Positions 26,975 through 64,000 of a stretch of 64,000 bases of DNA are shown one piece after another (the stretch's first letter is position 1; every line of letters starts with the position of its first letter). Source of the stretch: Rhea pennata (taxonomy: Eukaryota; Chordata; Aves; Rheiformes; Rheidae); contig NC_084674.1 in the NCBI RefSeq assembly GCF_028389875.1, positions 8,527,501 through 8,591,500 on the forward strand. Reading direction: 5' to 3'. The position numbers and the translations under genes were made by a program. A model generated the notes under the pieces. The model did no database searches. It worked only from the letters and a program-made list of their open reading frames with translations, and was not told where the DNA came from.

Positions 26975-27117
26975 AGGGTCAAATAGATATCACAATATAG
27001 ATTCATCCACCGAGTAGCCATAAATTGGTTACAACAATCATAGAAGAGACTAAGCCATTTAAGCTAAGATGCTTTCAACATTACAGCTCATACAATAAGA
27101 TTATATACTGTTACACT

Positions 27118-27123
27118 TTTATT
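27118..27123 (-). terminator. SYNPR: Candidate proximal SYNPR poly(A) signal
   Basis: AATAAA on the minus strand with a second AATAAA 27 bases upstream (27150-27145) and a G/T-rich stretch about 30-50 bases downstream. This is a plausible alternative cleavage site. Confidence 0.4.
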
Positions 27124-28209
27124 TAGAAATGCAGATGATCAGTTTTTATTAGTATATTGTGCTTCAGCCTTTAAATTGTGTTAGAAAAGACGGTGCTGCA
27201 ATGGATCCCATATGCTGTTGTAAGGGAGGGCTCAATTCTCCGGGGAGAAATCTGGACAGGCTACAGGTCTGGCCCGGGTGTTTTAAGGTGAATTCCTTTG
27301 AACCTGGGCTATTTGGTCGATCTGGTTACATTCTCTGGTAGCACCAAGCTAACGCTCAGAGCAGCGATGGGCAGAGGGATATCTGACAATTCTTAAACAG
27401 CATGGATAGAAGGACTTTTTTATTATAAGAGGGCATAAAGGAGTATTAACAATACATGCATTTCCCCTGTTTTGCTCTATAAAGCATAGGGGACTTTCAC
27501 ATGGTTTTGTGTACTGATATCTGCACCTCTGTTATCTTAGTTAAATAAATACCTTTGTAAACATATAACACAGTTACTTGGTCCTTATTCTTCACAGCTC
27601 ACATTAAAAGATTCACAAAACACCCATAGAAATAGTGATTTATAGAATGAATACTTAGCTTAGTTAAATAGAATAAACATTGGTCAGGTACCATATAGAC
27701 TACTGAATGCCATTTCAAGGAAAAACATTTTAGTTACAAAGCATTCAGAACTTCGGTAAGCCATATATTCAACTCTGCAAAATATATAAAAGATGCATAC
27801 TTCTTTTAAACATACATTTGACAAAATGTAGTGGCAGAAGTTGAGAAGCTCCATTTACACGGTCCAAACATTTGGTAATATGAAACTGCTTATCCATGCA
27901 CTAAATTACGGATGACTTAAGTGAAATAATAGTAAAATCTTCTGAAACAAAAGATATAATCAAAACGAATGCTCTGAATAGTCACAGACAGGCAGTTTTG
28001 AAAATTTAGGAGCAATGTTACATGCATGGATATACAGAATTATCTGTAGAAATAATAGCAAAACACTGTTGTTTTTTCACCAAAATGCAGAAGGAAATCC
28101 AGTTATTGTATGCATAATAAATACTACAGACTCGAGGCTACAAAACGCTTCTACCATCGTAACACATACAAAACTACCATAAGGTTATCTCTACGGTACA
28201 TACTACAAG

Positions 28210-54025
<25,816 letters not shown>

Positions 54026-57000
54026 TCAAAAACCAAAAAGCATTCATTTTATTTTATTGCAGCAACCCAGCACAAAATATACCCATGCAGCAGCACCGTC
54101 CCCCTCAGGTTAGATTATCCATCACACTGTGCATTCAAAGCATTGCCATACATTCACTTATGCATCCTTCTTGGAAGCCAATTAAAAGATCCAAAAGTTG
54201 AAGCTCTCTTGCTCACATATGCAGGAACTATTTGTGCTGACTATCTCAGCCCTTCTCTCCAGTCTCAAAGCCCACTTGGGATTCACAACATGGATGGCTT
54301 ATTTAAATTATCCTGCTGACAGATGAATTTGGACCAGAACAGGCCAAATATTGACTGAGCACAACGAGTCAATCCTGGGAAATAAAACACTGGCAGAAAT
54401 ATTTATAAGGAGCAGCCAAGAGTAGCAAGAAGAGACCTCTCAGCCACAAGAGATGTGATCATCTTCCCACTACAGGGCAAAACACAGACTCCTGCTGTTC
54501 CTCATCCATTTCCATGAAGCTATGTATGACTAAACAAACAATTTCTAGTTTTAAGTTACTGTCATAATGCAAATGGACAGAGATACAATAAACTGACATC
54601 CTGCAAAACAGAAAAAAATTAGGTCATAAGCAGCTCAGGCAAATCAAACATGAGCAAAATGTTAGGGTGGATCTGATTTGATACCCTATTGCAGCATAAT
54701 CTTCCAGGAGAAAAGGCTGAAAGACAAAGCATGCTGGCCATAGATGCATAGCCATTTACATTTTTTCAATGCATCAAGCATTCAAACACAAGAAGAGGCA
54801 AGAGGAATAAGTATCTTAAAGCTTCATTGAAGTAGGCTGCATTGGAAGACCCAGAAGGGGGGACAGGTCATTTATGCAGTTGTAACTTAAAATCAAGCAA
54901 AAAGCCAGATTTTGTTCCGATTTAACTGTAGACCTGAAGTAGCATCAGCTTTAGCAGAGTTCCTCTAAGATCTACAGTGATGCAATCATGGGAAGTGACA
55001 GATAAGCTCCTGGATCACAGTCAGTCAAATAAACTGAAAGGCAGCTATGCAGAAGAAACAAACACAGCACATGTACCTGCGGGGGAAAAAAAAATCTGCA
55101 TTTGAACACTGCAGAAAAAATACAGCAAGTATATGCAAAGGCAAAATAAGGGAGCATTAAACACAATATGAATAGATAACAAAAAAGAGACATCCAGCTG
55201 CTGCACAAAGCTCTGCCGAAACATGCTGTTAACCTGAACTCTCCCAACTCCAGCACAAGCAAAGCTGGGAGCATCAGTGTCCTCCATGGACTTCAGCTTG
55301 GCAAATGCATCATCTCCCCAAAGGTTGCCAGGTTTGGGGGCAACCCCTGAGCACTCGGGGCAGGGATGGCTGCAGGGTGATCTACCAAGTGTGACAGAGC
55401 AGAGCAACACAGCAAGGGCTAGATGGGAGATGAGGGGAAGATGCACAGAAGAGCAGAGCTGAAGCACAGCTCCAGGAAAGGTCAAAAAGCTTGGCCTAGC
55501 ATGAGGCACAAGGAGCAATCACTAGGGAACAGGCCTGAACATGAATTTCTCTAGCAGCTGGTTTTGGACCTTTACTACACAGCAGCAAGTGCAAAATTGC
55601 TGCTCATTATCAGCTCTGCAGAGCCTGCTGTGCTAGAAGCCCAAGCCCATCCCTCCTCTTTCTAGCAAGCATGCTAAAAATAAAGACCTTCAGTCTCCGA
55701 GATGGGTTTTACTGGTATGCAAACGTTGTAACACCGCTGTCCATCTCCATGTGGCATTTCCCACACCTCAGCCGCACATGCACCCGCCCTCACAGCTATC
55801 TGAGCAGGCTCCTGCACCCGTGGGGACCAAGCAAATACACAACACAGTCTTTCCCCCACTACTCAGATGTACACTTTAATACTGCCCATCCCACCAGCTT
55901 CACCTGCCTTAAGCCCTAAAACAGCTTGGCCTTGAGCTGGAAAAATCTGGAAGGTATGATGTTGAAAAATAGCTTGAGTACCTCAGGAAGAAAATTATGT
56001 GGGGTAATTTTATGCCTTGCAGACATGTGAAGAGCAAAATGAAACCCCAACAAAATCCCTTTAGTTCTTGCATTTAAGTTGGCAACAGCCACATAGTAAC
56101 ACACCCCAAGAGCTGCACAGCCAGGAAAACGAGACATTGCCCAGGTACTTCCATCCCCCCAGCATGATGGATCACCCTTCAGTACCAAGAGGTGATTTGC
56201 TTAAAAATCTTGACATCTAACCGAGGTCAGCACAGAGCAGACCATCTTCTGAGAAAGAACAAGAAAGGAGGGCAGCTGAGAGCAAGGCACTGCTTCACAT
56301 GCTAGCCTGGCACTTGGGATAACGACACGAGTTCCCATCCTGCCACCCACTTCCAGTGCAACCAGGGTGTATCGCTTGGGGACAGATTTTCAAAGGGATT
56401 GAAGGACCCAATGATACAGAAAAATATGAAAATATTAATTGAATAGCTTCCTTATACCAGTCTCGCTGGCTAAGTGAGTAGGTAAAAGGAAAGCTGAGGT
56501 TCACTGTAAATTAGCTTGTTAAACATTTGCCCTGACATAAGTGTTCCTACTGTAATTCGTCCTAAACGAGACTTAATCATTTCCTCTGTAAATACAAGGA
56601 GCTGTTCTGCCCTTACATGGGTTACAGCACTGAAAATTGGTATTAATCATCTCAGTTTAATTTGTGAGGCAATGTCAGAAAACAATATATTAAGGCGAAG
56701 AGGAGAGACTGGCACTGACCTGCTTTCTGGCCTAATTAATGGAGTTGCAAATGCAAGCATTTTGCAGAGGCACAGGGAGTCACAAGGATTAATACACTGC
56801 AATAAATAAAGCAGGCACTGAAGGGTGCAGTGCAAGAGAGCTGCCACAAACCAGCAGTCATATCTTCCATTGCCCATCAGCCACAGCACAGGTGCAAGAA
56901 AAGGAAAGGGATGCCTCTCAGACACAGCTCTCCCAATGAAACAGCTAACACGAGGATAAACATGTGCCCCTCAAACCCAAGGGGCCAGCGCTGCACAAGG

Positions 57001-57218
57001 ACTTTAGCACCCTCATCAATACAGCAGAGGCTGTTACTACACAGAGAAGATATCTTCCAGAGCTTGCAGCTCTTCCTCTCCCAAGAAAAGGCTCAGGCAG
57101 CTGAAACCTCAGCACCTCAGTCAGCTTAGATCAAGCCTTTCCTTACCCCTGAGCCCCACACCCAGCTTGGACCAAAAGCTTTTCAGATGCTTTCACTCAC
57201 TCAGCAATCCCTTGGCCT

Positions 57219-57237
57219 CCTTCCTTCCTTCCTTCCT
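57219..57237. repeat. (CCTT)n microsatellite
   Basis: Four exact CCTT units followed by a partial unit. Confidence 0.92.
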
Positions 57238-57634
57238 CTCCAGCCACAACCACCAAGGCTGGCCACTGATTTTGAGCCTCACCACATGCTCTGGCCACAA
57301 GCACCAAACAGCATCCACAAGACAAGTAGGAAGGAGGTGGGAGTCAGCTGGAGACTTTTATACCTAACCAAGTGAGGGCTTGGCCAGCTGGGGCTTGGCT
57401 CTCGGCTGTGGGTGGATCAGATGTTGCTAGCGGTGGCAATTGCACAGCTGCTAATAATGCCCAGCTGGCTCCCACGGCTGCCCTGGGGACACCCACACTG
57501 CACCTTTGTGGAAGTGTATTTACATTTTGCATTGTGGGAGAGAAGAGTGAGGGCTATACATTTCCCTGGCGTTTCTTGATAAAGCAGCAGGTATAATTCT
57601 CCTGTCGCTCAAGCAACCTTCTCCTCCCGGATCT

Positions 57635-57636
<2 letters not shown>

Positions 57637-57663
<27 letters not shown>
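57637..57663. repeat. T27 homopolymer
   Basis: Twenty-seven consecutive T on plus. No recognisable element body adjoins it. Confidence 0.95.
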
Positions 57664-57670
<7 letters not shown>

Positions 57671-57844
57671 GCTACTTTATGTTGTCAGTTAAGCGCCTGG
57701 TGCATTAAGCCAAGATTTACTGGTCAGGTTTTGTGTATGCCGTAATTCTGTGGCAGTTGCAAGAATGTTGTAAACACCGCTGTATTTTATTATAGCAGGA
57801 TTTGTGTAAATGGCAGTTGTAAACCCCATAATGGGAGCTTTATG

Positions 57845-57896
57845 GGCCAGATTCAGTAAAACCTCCGCCTGCGAGATAATTTTATTGAATCTGGCC
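57845..57896. repeat. 17-bp inverted repeat with 18-base loop
   Basis: GGCCAGATTCAGTAAAA at 57845-57861 pairs with TTTTATTGAATCTGGCC at 57880-57896; 16 of 17 positions are Watson-Crick and one is G/T. The terminal GGCCAGATTC is reminiscent of palindromic MITE-like repeats of reptiles (Chompy type), but the loop is not diagnostic. Confidence 0.75.
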
Positions 57897-60800
57897 TCTC
57901 TGAAATTGAAAAGTTTATGGAAAAAGAGAAAGCATTTCCCTATGTTCCTATTTACTCCTTGCCTATAAATCCACACTCAGCGCTAGTCCCATCTGCGCTG
58001 TGCCTGTGTATCTCTTTTCCCCTTCATATTAGATAAATCTTCCTAGCAGCTAGTTACCTCTAGCCGTTATATGGTGGCTGCCGCCCTAAGGCTCAGCGCT
58101 GTGCTTGCTTTCCCCGGAGAAATCACAGCTCGGAGAAACGCGGTGCCCGTGGGCCAGCATCCACCCGCAGCCGTGACCGCGCCAGGGCAGAGCCGCTTCC
58201 GATGGGAACCTCGTGCGGTTCCCATCCTCCCGCAGGAGGTTGAGGCACCAGGCACCCACCGGCAGGAGGTTATCCCTCATCCCTGCCCCATGCAAACCGC
58301 CTGCCCACAGCCTAGGTTCATGCTCGGCGTCAGACGAACGTCCCCCACACCATCCCGCTTGGTGAGTCCCAGCACAGCCCTTGGCTGGAGGATCACCCGT
58401 CCTCCATAGGGTGCCCGACACATCTTTAACAAGGCTGCACATCTCTGAAGATAGCTGTGCCTTCCCATACGGTGATTAAAGCCCCTTCCCCTGCTTATGC
58501 CATGGTGATACTCCCTCTGAGAGCTTCCAGCCTTGGCTAGCACTGTTGCTGTGTTTTTGTAAGCAAGTCAGGCAGGTCTTGTAGTCTAACTTAACTGACG
58601 AAAATTATATTTATTATGGTCCTGTATAATAATAAACAGTCTTCACTGTAGAATAGGATTAGCACGTTATAAAGATCAGATACACTGCTTAGCACTTTGA
58701 GAAAAAACAAAATAATTTCCCACAGAGCACACGCTTCCGATGCCACTTCAGGGGAGACAAGGACTCACCACTTGGTTTATCAGACCACTTGGAAGCCCTG
58801 CTTCTTCTCTAATGCCAGGCTTCAATGCAGTAACAACATATCCTCTGATTTTGTAGAAGGGAACTGTTATTTACCCAGGGACAGGGGTCACACACACAGC
58901 AGTCAGACAGGGAGGTGCGTGTATTTGCACTCATGCATCAAGTCGCTTGCCGCCCGCCTTCATTTCAGCTGCCTGTTGAACAAGGCTCCCAGTTCAAGGC
59001 TCTTCCATTTATTTCACAGTCCCAACATCCCTCTCAGCCAAAAGGTGCTGGTGGAAACGGAGCCCTGAAGAAGTTGAAGTCCCAGCTGTTTATTAGACAG
59101 TTGGCAGTACCTTCGTGCACGACCCCAGACATCACTCATCCCACTATGTAAGTGAAAAATGGGATGATTTCCTATCGCTTCTCTGCATTTGGCTTTCAGA
59201 CAATTTCCCTCAGTGCCTACTGAGCGACAAGTTTGGTTTATGAACCAGTAGAAGGCAGAACGGTTTCTGACAAGTTGAGCTAAAAGGTTTATGTAGAGCA
59301 TGTTACAACTAAAACATCCTGTTAGGAAGATAACACTGTCATTTAAAATTGATGAAACTTTTACATAAGCTGCGAGCATTTCCCATGAGCATGTTTCCCT
59401 AATGCACCCATCTTCTAAGCCCAATGATCCTGCGAAGCTCAGGTGGGGCTGGCCAGGGAATGCACCCCAAAACCCCAGGCAGAAAGGTGAGATCCCACCT
59501 CGCCTGCTCCTCTTGATGCCTCTGTGCCCATTTCTCTGAAACAGCTAGATCTTAGGAAGCAATCATGATAGCCTTGCCCAGAGCCATGAGAGCAAACGCA
59601 GGCTGTGAAGGACCTGCAGGTCAGTAAGCACATTGGTCTTCGACACTTTTGCTTTGGGCTGCGACAGGCAAATTGGAATTAATCTACTGAACGTTTTCCA
59701 AGGAAGGTTTCACCCCCTCCCATCTCCATTTCCTCCTTAATACTCAAAAGCCAACGGGAACATCTGACATTTTTAAAGAGCAACATGAAGCATTTGAAAT
59801 ATTTAATCATTTTTATTAGTTGTTTTACACATTCAAAATGTTTTGCAGATCGACATTTTTCTGGCATGATGTTTGCATAAAAGATTTCTCTTTCTCCAAG
59901 CTCTCCTTAATACAGAGACAGCAAACGTTTGCCAAATGCGATATTGCTTTACCCCTTCCCCCACTCGCCGAGGCCAGCTCAAGGCACGAGCACAGGGCAG
60001 GAGCGTGCTGGGCTGGGGACTGCTCCAAGCGCCCTGGAGGTAGCACCCTGCAGTCAGCATCTCTCACCAAGCCGAGTGTCTCATTAAACTTACATTATTT
60101 ATTTTTAGAGCAGAACCAGTGACTGAACATTATTATTAAGACTGTAAAGGGAGAATCAAAGACACTAAATGACTGTACAGGAAAACATTCACTGCCAAGC
60201 CAACGGCCTCAAATATGTTAGCAGCGAAAGATTACGAAGCACTCTCTCCTCCAGTTCTCTGCTGGTTCTTTTACAAAATTGGCATTTTTCCCATGCAAAT
60301 CCAAGCTGCAGACTTCCTGGAATCACTTCTCCCACATGCAAGCCTTTGTGCACTGGAGATTATCAGATTATTGACTTTGGGATTCCTAATTATATCAACT
60401 TGACTGGTTGATAAATCGGTGCCGGGCAGCACCGCAGCAGACGCAATTCTGCGGGGGAGCTGGCGATGGCTAGCAGGAGTCATGTCCTCCCAACGGCTCC
60501 CCAGGGAGCAAGCTGAAATACCTTCTCCTCTTGCTGAGAAATAGAGTGTACAGCAAGGGTCCACTAATTGCTGGGATTTATCACGTCCCCTTAGAAGTAA
60601 ACAGCAGCCTTACAGAGAGCAATCCTGCATCCGCCCAGATCTGCTCGGCATGGACGGGCAAGTGTAGGGGTGAGGGATGATGACAAACGCCTCAGAGTCT
60701 GGGGTTTGAAGGACCACATAGTCCTCATTCAGGGGCTGTTGTGCCCAGTCATCGACCTGGTGGGACCTACGTTTCAGCATGGACCACTTGAGTGAGCATC

Positions 60801-63800
60801 CAACACCCATCAGAGACCACCCCAAGCTGGGACACGCACACCCCTGGCTCAGCAGTGACCCTGGCCAGCAGAAATGCAATTTCTGGCCTAGACTGGTATC
60901 AGTTCAGTAGGGTGGGTGGGAAAACAGTTGCTACACTGGGGCACTTTCATCTCACCCCACTGCCCACAGCTTCACACCACGGGTTAGTCCACCGGCAGCA
61001 AACCTCTCTTTTACCCATTTTGGCTCCCTGGCACGGAGAGCTGCCCTTGATGGTGCCGCTGGCCTGGAAAGACCAGACTCCAGCAAGGAAAGTGCTGCAA
61101 GCTGCAGCTCCCCGTGGCAAGCAGAAGTCCTGCAACATCATCTGTTTGAAGTACAGCATTTCATTTAATGCTTTACATTTTTCAAATGAAAAAAATTTGG
61201 TTCTTAAAACAAAGATTTATGGAAACGAAATTGGGGTATTTTTAGTGAGTAAAGATCATGTTATAATAATTTGGTTCTACAATATTTTATTTCCAAGGAG
61301 ACAATTTTCTCTCTTTTCCTTTGAAGAAAATCTTTATCTTCTTTATTCATCTTTCATCGATTATTCTAAAAACCCATTTAGCTTCACCACATAACGGTAT
61401 GGTAGCCTTTTCTCATTATATTTTAACAGAATAAAACCCAACCGTATACGGGCGGATTAGATAGCCATTCTTTGATTTAAAGAACATTGTTCCTCCAGAT
61501 GGCCAGACAGAATCTGTGTAATGCCTTCCCTATTTATTAAGATCAAAATGTAATGTAAGCTGATAAGATGTATTTCATCCAGTATTTAATGGGTTGGCCA
61601 TAAAGTTGAAAGCTAATGCTAAGGTTGGCAGGATGCACAGAAGAGTTAACGTGCGGAAAATTTAGACATATTTAGAGCATCTTGTTGGAGTTAGTGACAT
61701 GAGAGGTTGTCAGAGAACAAAGCTACTTGCACGATATGGGCAGAGCTGCTAAGCTGTTCCAGCCGGCCGCGAATCATTTGTCAAATGTTTGAGTTACCTG
61801 AAGACATTTACAATGACCTGAGGTATTTTTTCTTTTTAATTGTACAAATTGCATTTTGCACGTGGACTTTGACAGCCTGGCAATGAGTTTTCCACAAAAA
61901 ATACACCGATACTGTGGACAGATTTATGAGAACCTGCGGTAATTACTGTGTATATACTACTTCATCTGGGATGTATTGTGCAAAGTGGTGGTTTTACTAT
62001 GTTTAAAGACTGCAGCTCTTTTTCCCCCCCAAGCACAGAGTAGCCTAGAAGTCACTGCAGTCATTGTAACTCCACGTTTGCACCCTCTTCTGCTAAGGAG
62101 GTGGGAGCAAAAGTTAGACAGATTTGGTGAGATTTGCCCATACGATCCCTGAATATCTCATGTTGTGACATCTATCATGTCAGCACAGACATGCATTCCT
62201 CCTCAGGCCTGACAAATTTTCCAGTCTGAGACCGCTAGTAAAGAAGAAACCTGCAGCTCTCCGTGGGGGCAGATGTTAGGAGGGTGCCCAAAGCCGCCGC
62301 AACGCTGGCCGAGGAGAGCGGCCGTGCCTGCACCTGGGCCAGCCGCTCCCGCGCACCCACATCACCTTCGGTGTCAGTCACCTGCCAACACCAGAGGCAA
62401 TCAGGAATGAAGCCAGCCTCACGTAAAGGAGATGTTTTCTAAAAGGTAGCATTAATCCTGGTATTGTTAACAGTAAGGTGAGGTGGTCTGAAAAACTTTC
62501 AGGTTCATGCATAAATTCAATTCTGCTATTGCTCCCTCTTGAAAACACAGGTTTCACGAAGGTTTAGAGACTGATTATATGGGATTTATTGTGCAGTGAG
62601 TGTAAACATTTGATTACAAAATTAAAAAGGTTGGATGGTTGCTTGTTTGCTTGCTTGCTCGGTGAGTTTAAAAAACTCCTCTGGCTCACTGTCACAGAAG
62701 GGCAGAGGTGAAGGGTGGGAAGGGTCCGCGGAGGTCTCCTGCCCACCTCCTGCATGGAGCACAGCAGTGCCGGGCCCCCCGCAGCTTTGCCGAGGCAGGG
62801 CCCGAAAACCCTGCCACAGCCCCGGGACGGCAGAGTTTGTCCTAGAGTCCAGCCCGGGCTGTCGCTTCCCTCGCGGGAGGGCAAGGCTGGAGGTGAGGAC
62901 GGCCAGGCTGAGACGTTGCTTTCCAGAGGGCTGGCTTGCTTCCTCTGGCTCACAATATCCCCTAAATACTGTGTGATCCAAGTTACTACTAAGTAGGATT
63001 TGCTCCCTCTAATAAACACGAGGATCTCCATTAAGGCAAACTGAGCCCACGTGTGTGAAGCGCTCTGAGAAGGGAAAGTGCCTCAGGACTTAATGCCACC
63101 GTGATCCCTGATGGTTAATACAGCTTCACGGCTGCAATGAAACTCAAGAACATACCATACTTCCTCGCCTCGAAGCGGGAGCACTGGATGGCAGGGGAAC
63201 AGAAAACAGCTTGTAAAAGCCAGTGTTACACATATTGGAGAGTGTGCGCCCCGCGCATCAGGCTGGGGCTGGGGGCAAGGCTCATTTCCCAGCATGGGAA
63301 CCCAGCCCCAGCAGCGAGCACTTCCAGCATCGCCAGCAGGCACTGCCAGGCAGGCAGAGTCCCCCGGCAGCAACGTCTGTAATTGCTTCGTTATCTAATT
63401 TGCACCTTTGTTCTTTCCATCAGCTTTGTCCTCTCTTTCCCAGCATCCCCTGGTAGGTCTGGACTCTGGTAGAGCATTTTCCTGCTCTGATTACCGTGCA
63501 GCCAGTGCACACAGCAGCAGTGATCGGTGCAAGCGCTCCTTTGACCAGAAAAGGCGCTGACAACCAGCTTCCCCGCAGAGGTGGCACAGCATGGGGACGG
63601 GAAAAAAACCCTCCCGGGGCCGGTATTGCCTAAAAATTATCATTACAGGAAAGGCTCCTGTGCTTCAATCACGCTGTATTATTTATGACCTAATGATAGC
63701 CCATTGACTAGCAGGGATTATACATTCACTAAGATGTTTCTGGATGAATGAAAGGGCATTAACCTCATTACTATCATGTCTGTGCTCATCAGAGGCCATT

Positions 63801-64000
63801 AGGAGCTCTCAGCTCTCAGGACTGTTGTGTAGCTACTTGGTGTGTCACCTGCTCCCTCTCCACCCACCCTCTCCCCGCAAACATGCACACGCGCACTCGA
63901 CTCTGCCTCATTTCTCAAGTAGATTTAAGGAAACGGGGGGAAATTATCTAGACTATGAAGGAATACAGACTGAGATTAAAGCAGAGAACCCTTGGGATTA

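Noticed and set aside
60610..60879. Minus-strand frame containing MLKRRSHQVDDWAQQP as a possible SYNPR first exon
   Set aside because: It does not resemble either known synaptoporin N-terminus and runs to a stop without a suitable phase-0 donor.
60792..61394. 200-codon open frame on the plus strand
   Set aside because: No domain is recognisable, and composition shifts from mixed to AT-driven Phe/Ile/Lys-rich sequence partway through, as expected when a chance frame crosses a GC boundary.

Overview
The window looks like vertebrate nuclear DNA, most likely from a bird (a crocodilian or turtle is not excluded). It has small exons with GT/AG introns, strong local swings in GC content, CpG-rich islands, very few transposons and a decayed CR1 LINE 3' end. 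There is no bacterial or viral gene layout. Nearly all open reading frames longer than 60 codons are chance frames in non-coding DNA; only seven short minus-strand segments are convincing coding exons.

Two minus-strand genes lie head to tail, in the order I recall for human chromosome 3p14 (SYNPR then SNTN). (1) SYNPR, synaptoporin, a four-pass MARVEL/synaptophysin-family synaptic-vesicle protein. Four coding exons are present (54022-53898, 37167-36969, 29765-29574, 28704-28438). They encode 260 continuous residues in consistent splice phases, from the first membrane segment to the stop codon. The short first coding exon and promoter were not found and presumably lie beyond 64000. (2) SNTN, sentan, an S100/EF-hand-like protein of motile-cilium tips. 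Three exons (20325-20291, 19826-19687, 18853-18695) encode 110 residues through the stop codon, with a good poly(A) signal at 18580-18575. The N-terminal coding part is unresolved. A CpG island at about 20430-21040 is the probable promoter and carries RFX-type half-sites.

Layout: 1-18555, gene-free DNA downstream of SNTN with a CR1 remnant and two hairpins; 18555-21040, SNTN and its promoter; 21040-26950, intergenic DNA with long A/T homopolymers; 26950-54022, SYNPR from its 3' UTR to the first exon seen here; 54023-64000, 5' intron or upstream DNA of SYNPR. The two genes act in unrelated cell types (neurons and multiciliated cells), so their adjacency is probably shared ancestry rather than joint function.

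No wholly new gene system is evident. The points most worth a second look are: the Gly/Tyr-repeat tail of synaptoporin inside a 3'-terminal CpG island; the SNTN start problem, where a strong-context ATG sits one base out of the conserved frame; a decayed tRNA-derived SINE-like element at 47645-47790; four inverted repeats, one of pre-miRNA size; paired TCF/LEF-type motif clusters in a SYNPR intron; and several unusually long poly(A)/poly(T) runs. Comparisons with human proteins and repeat families are from memory; no alignment was run.
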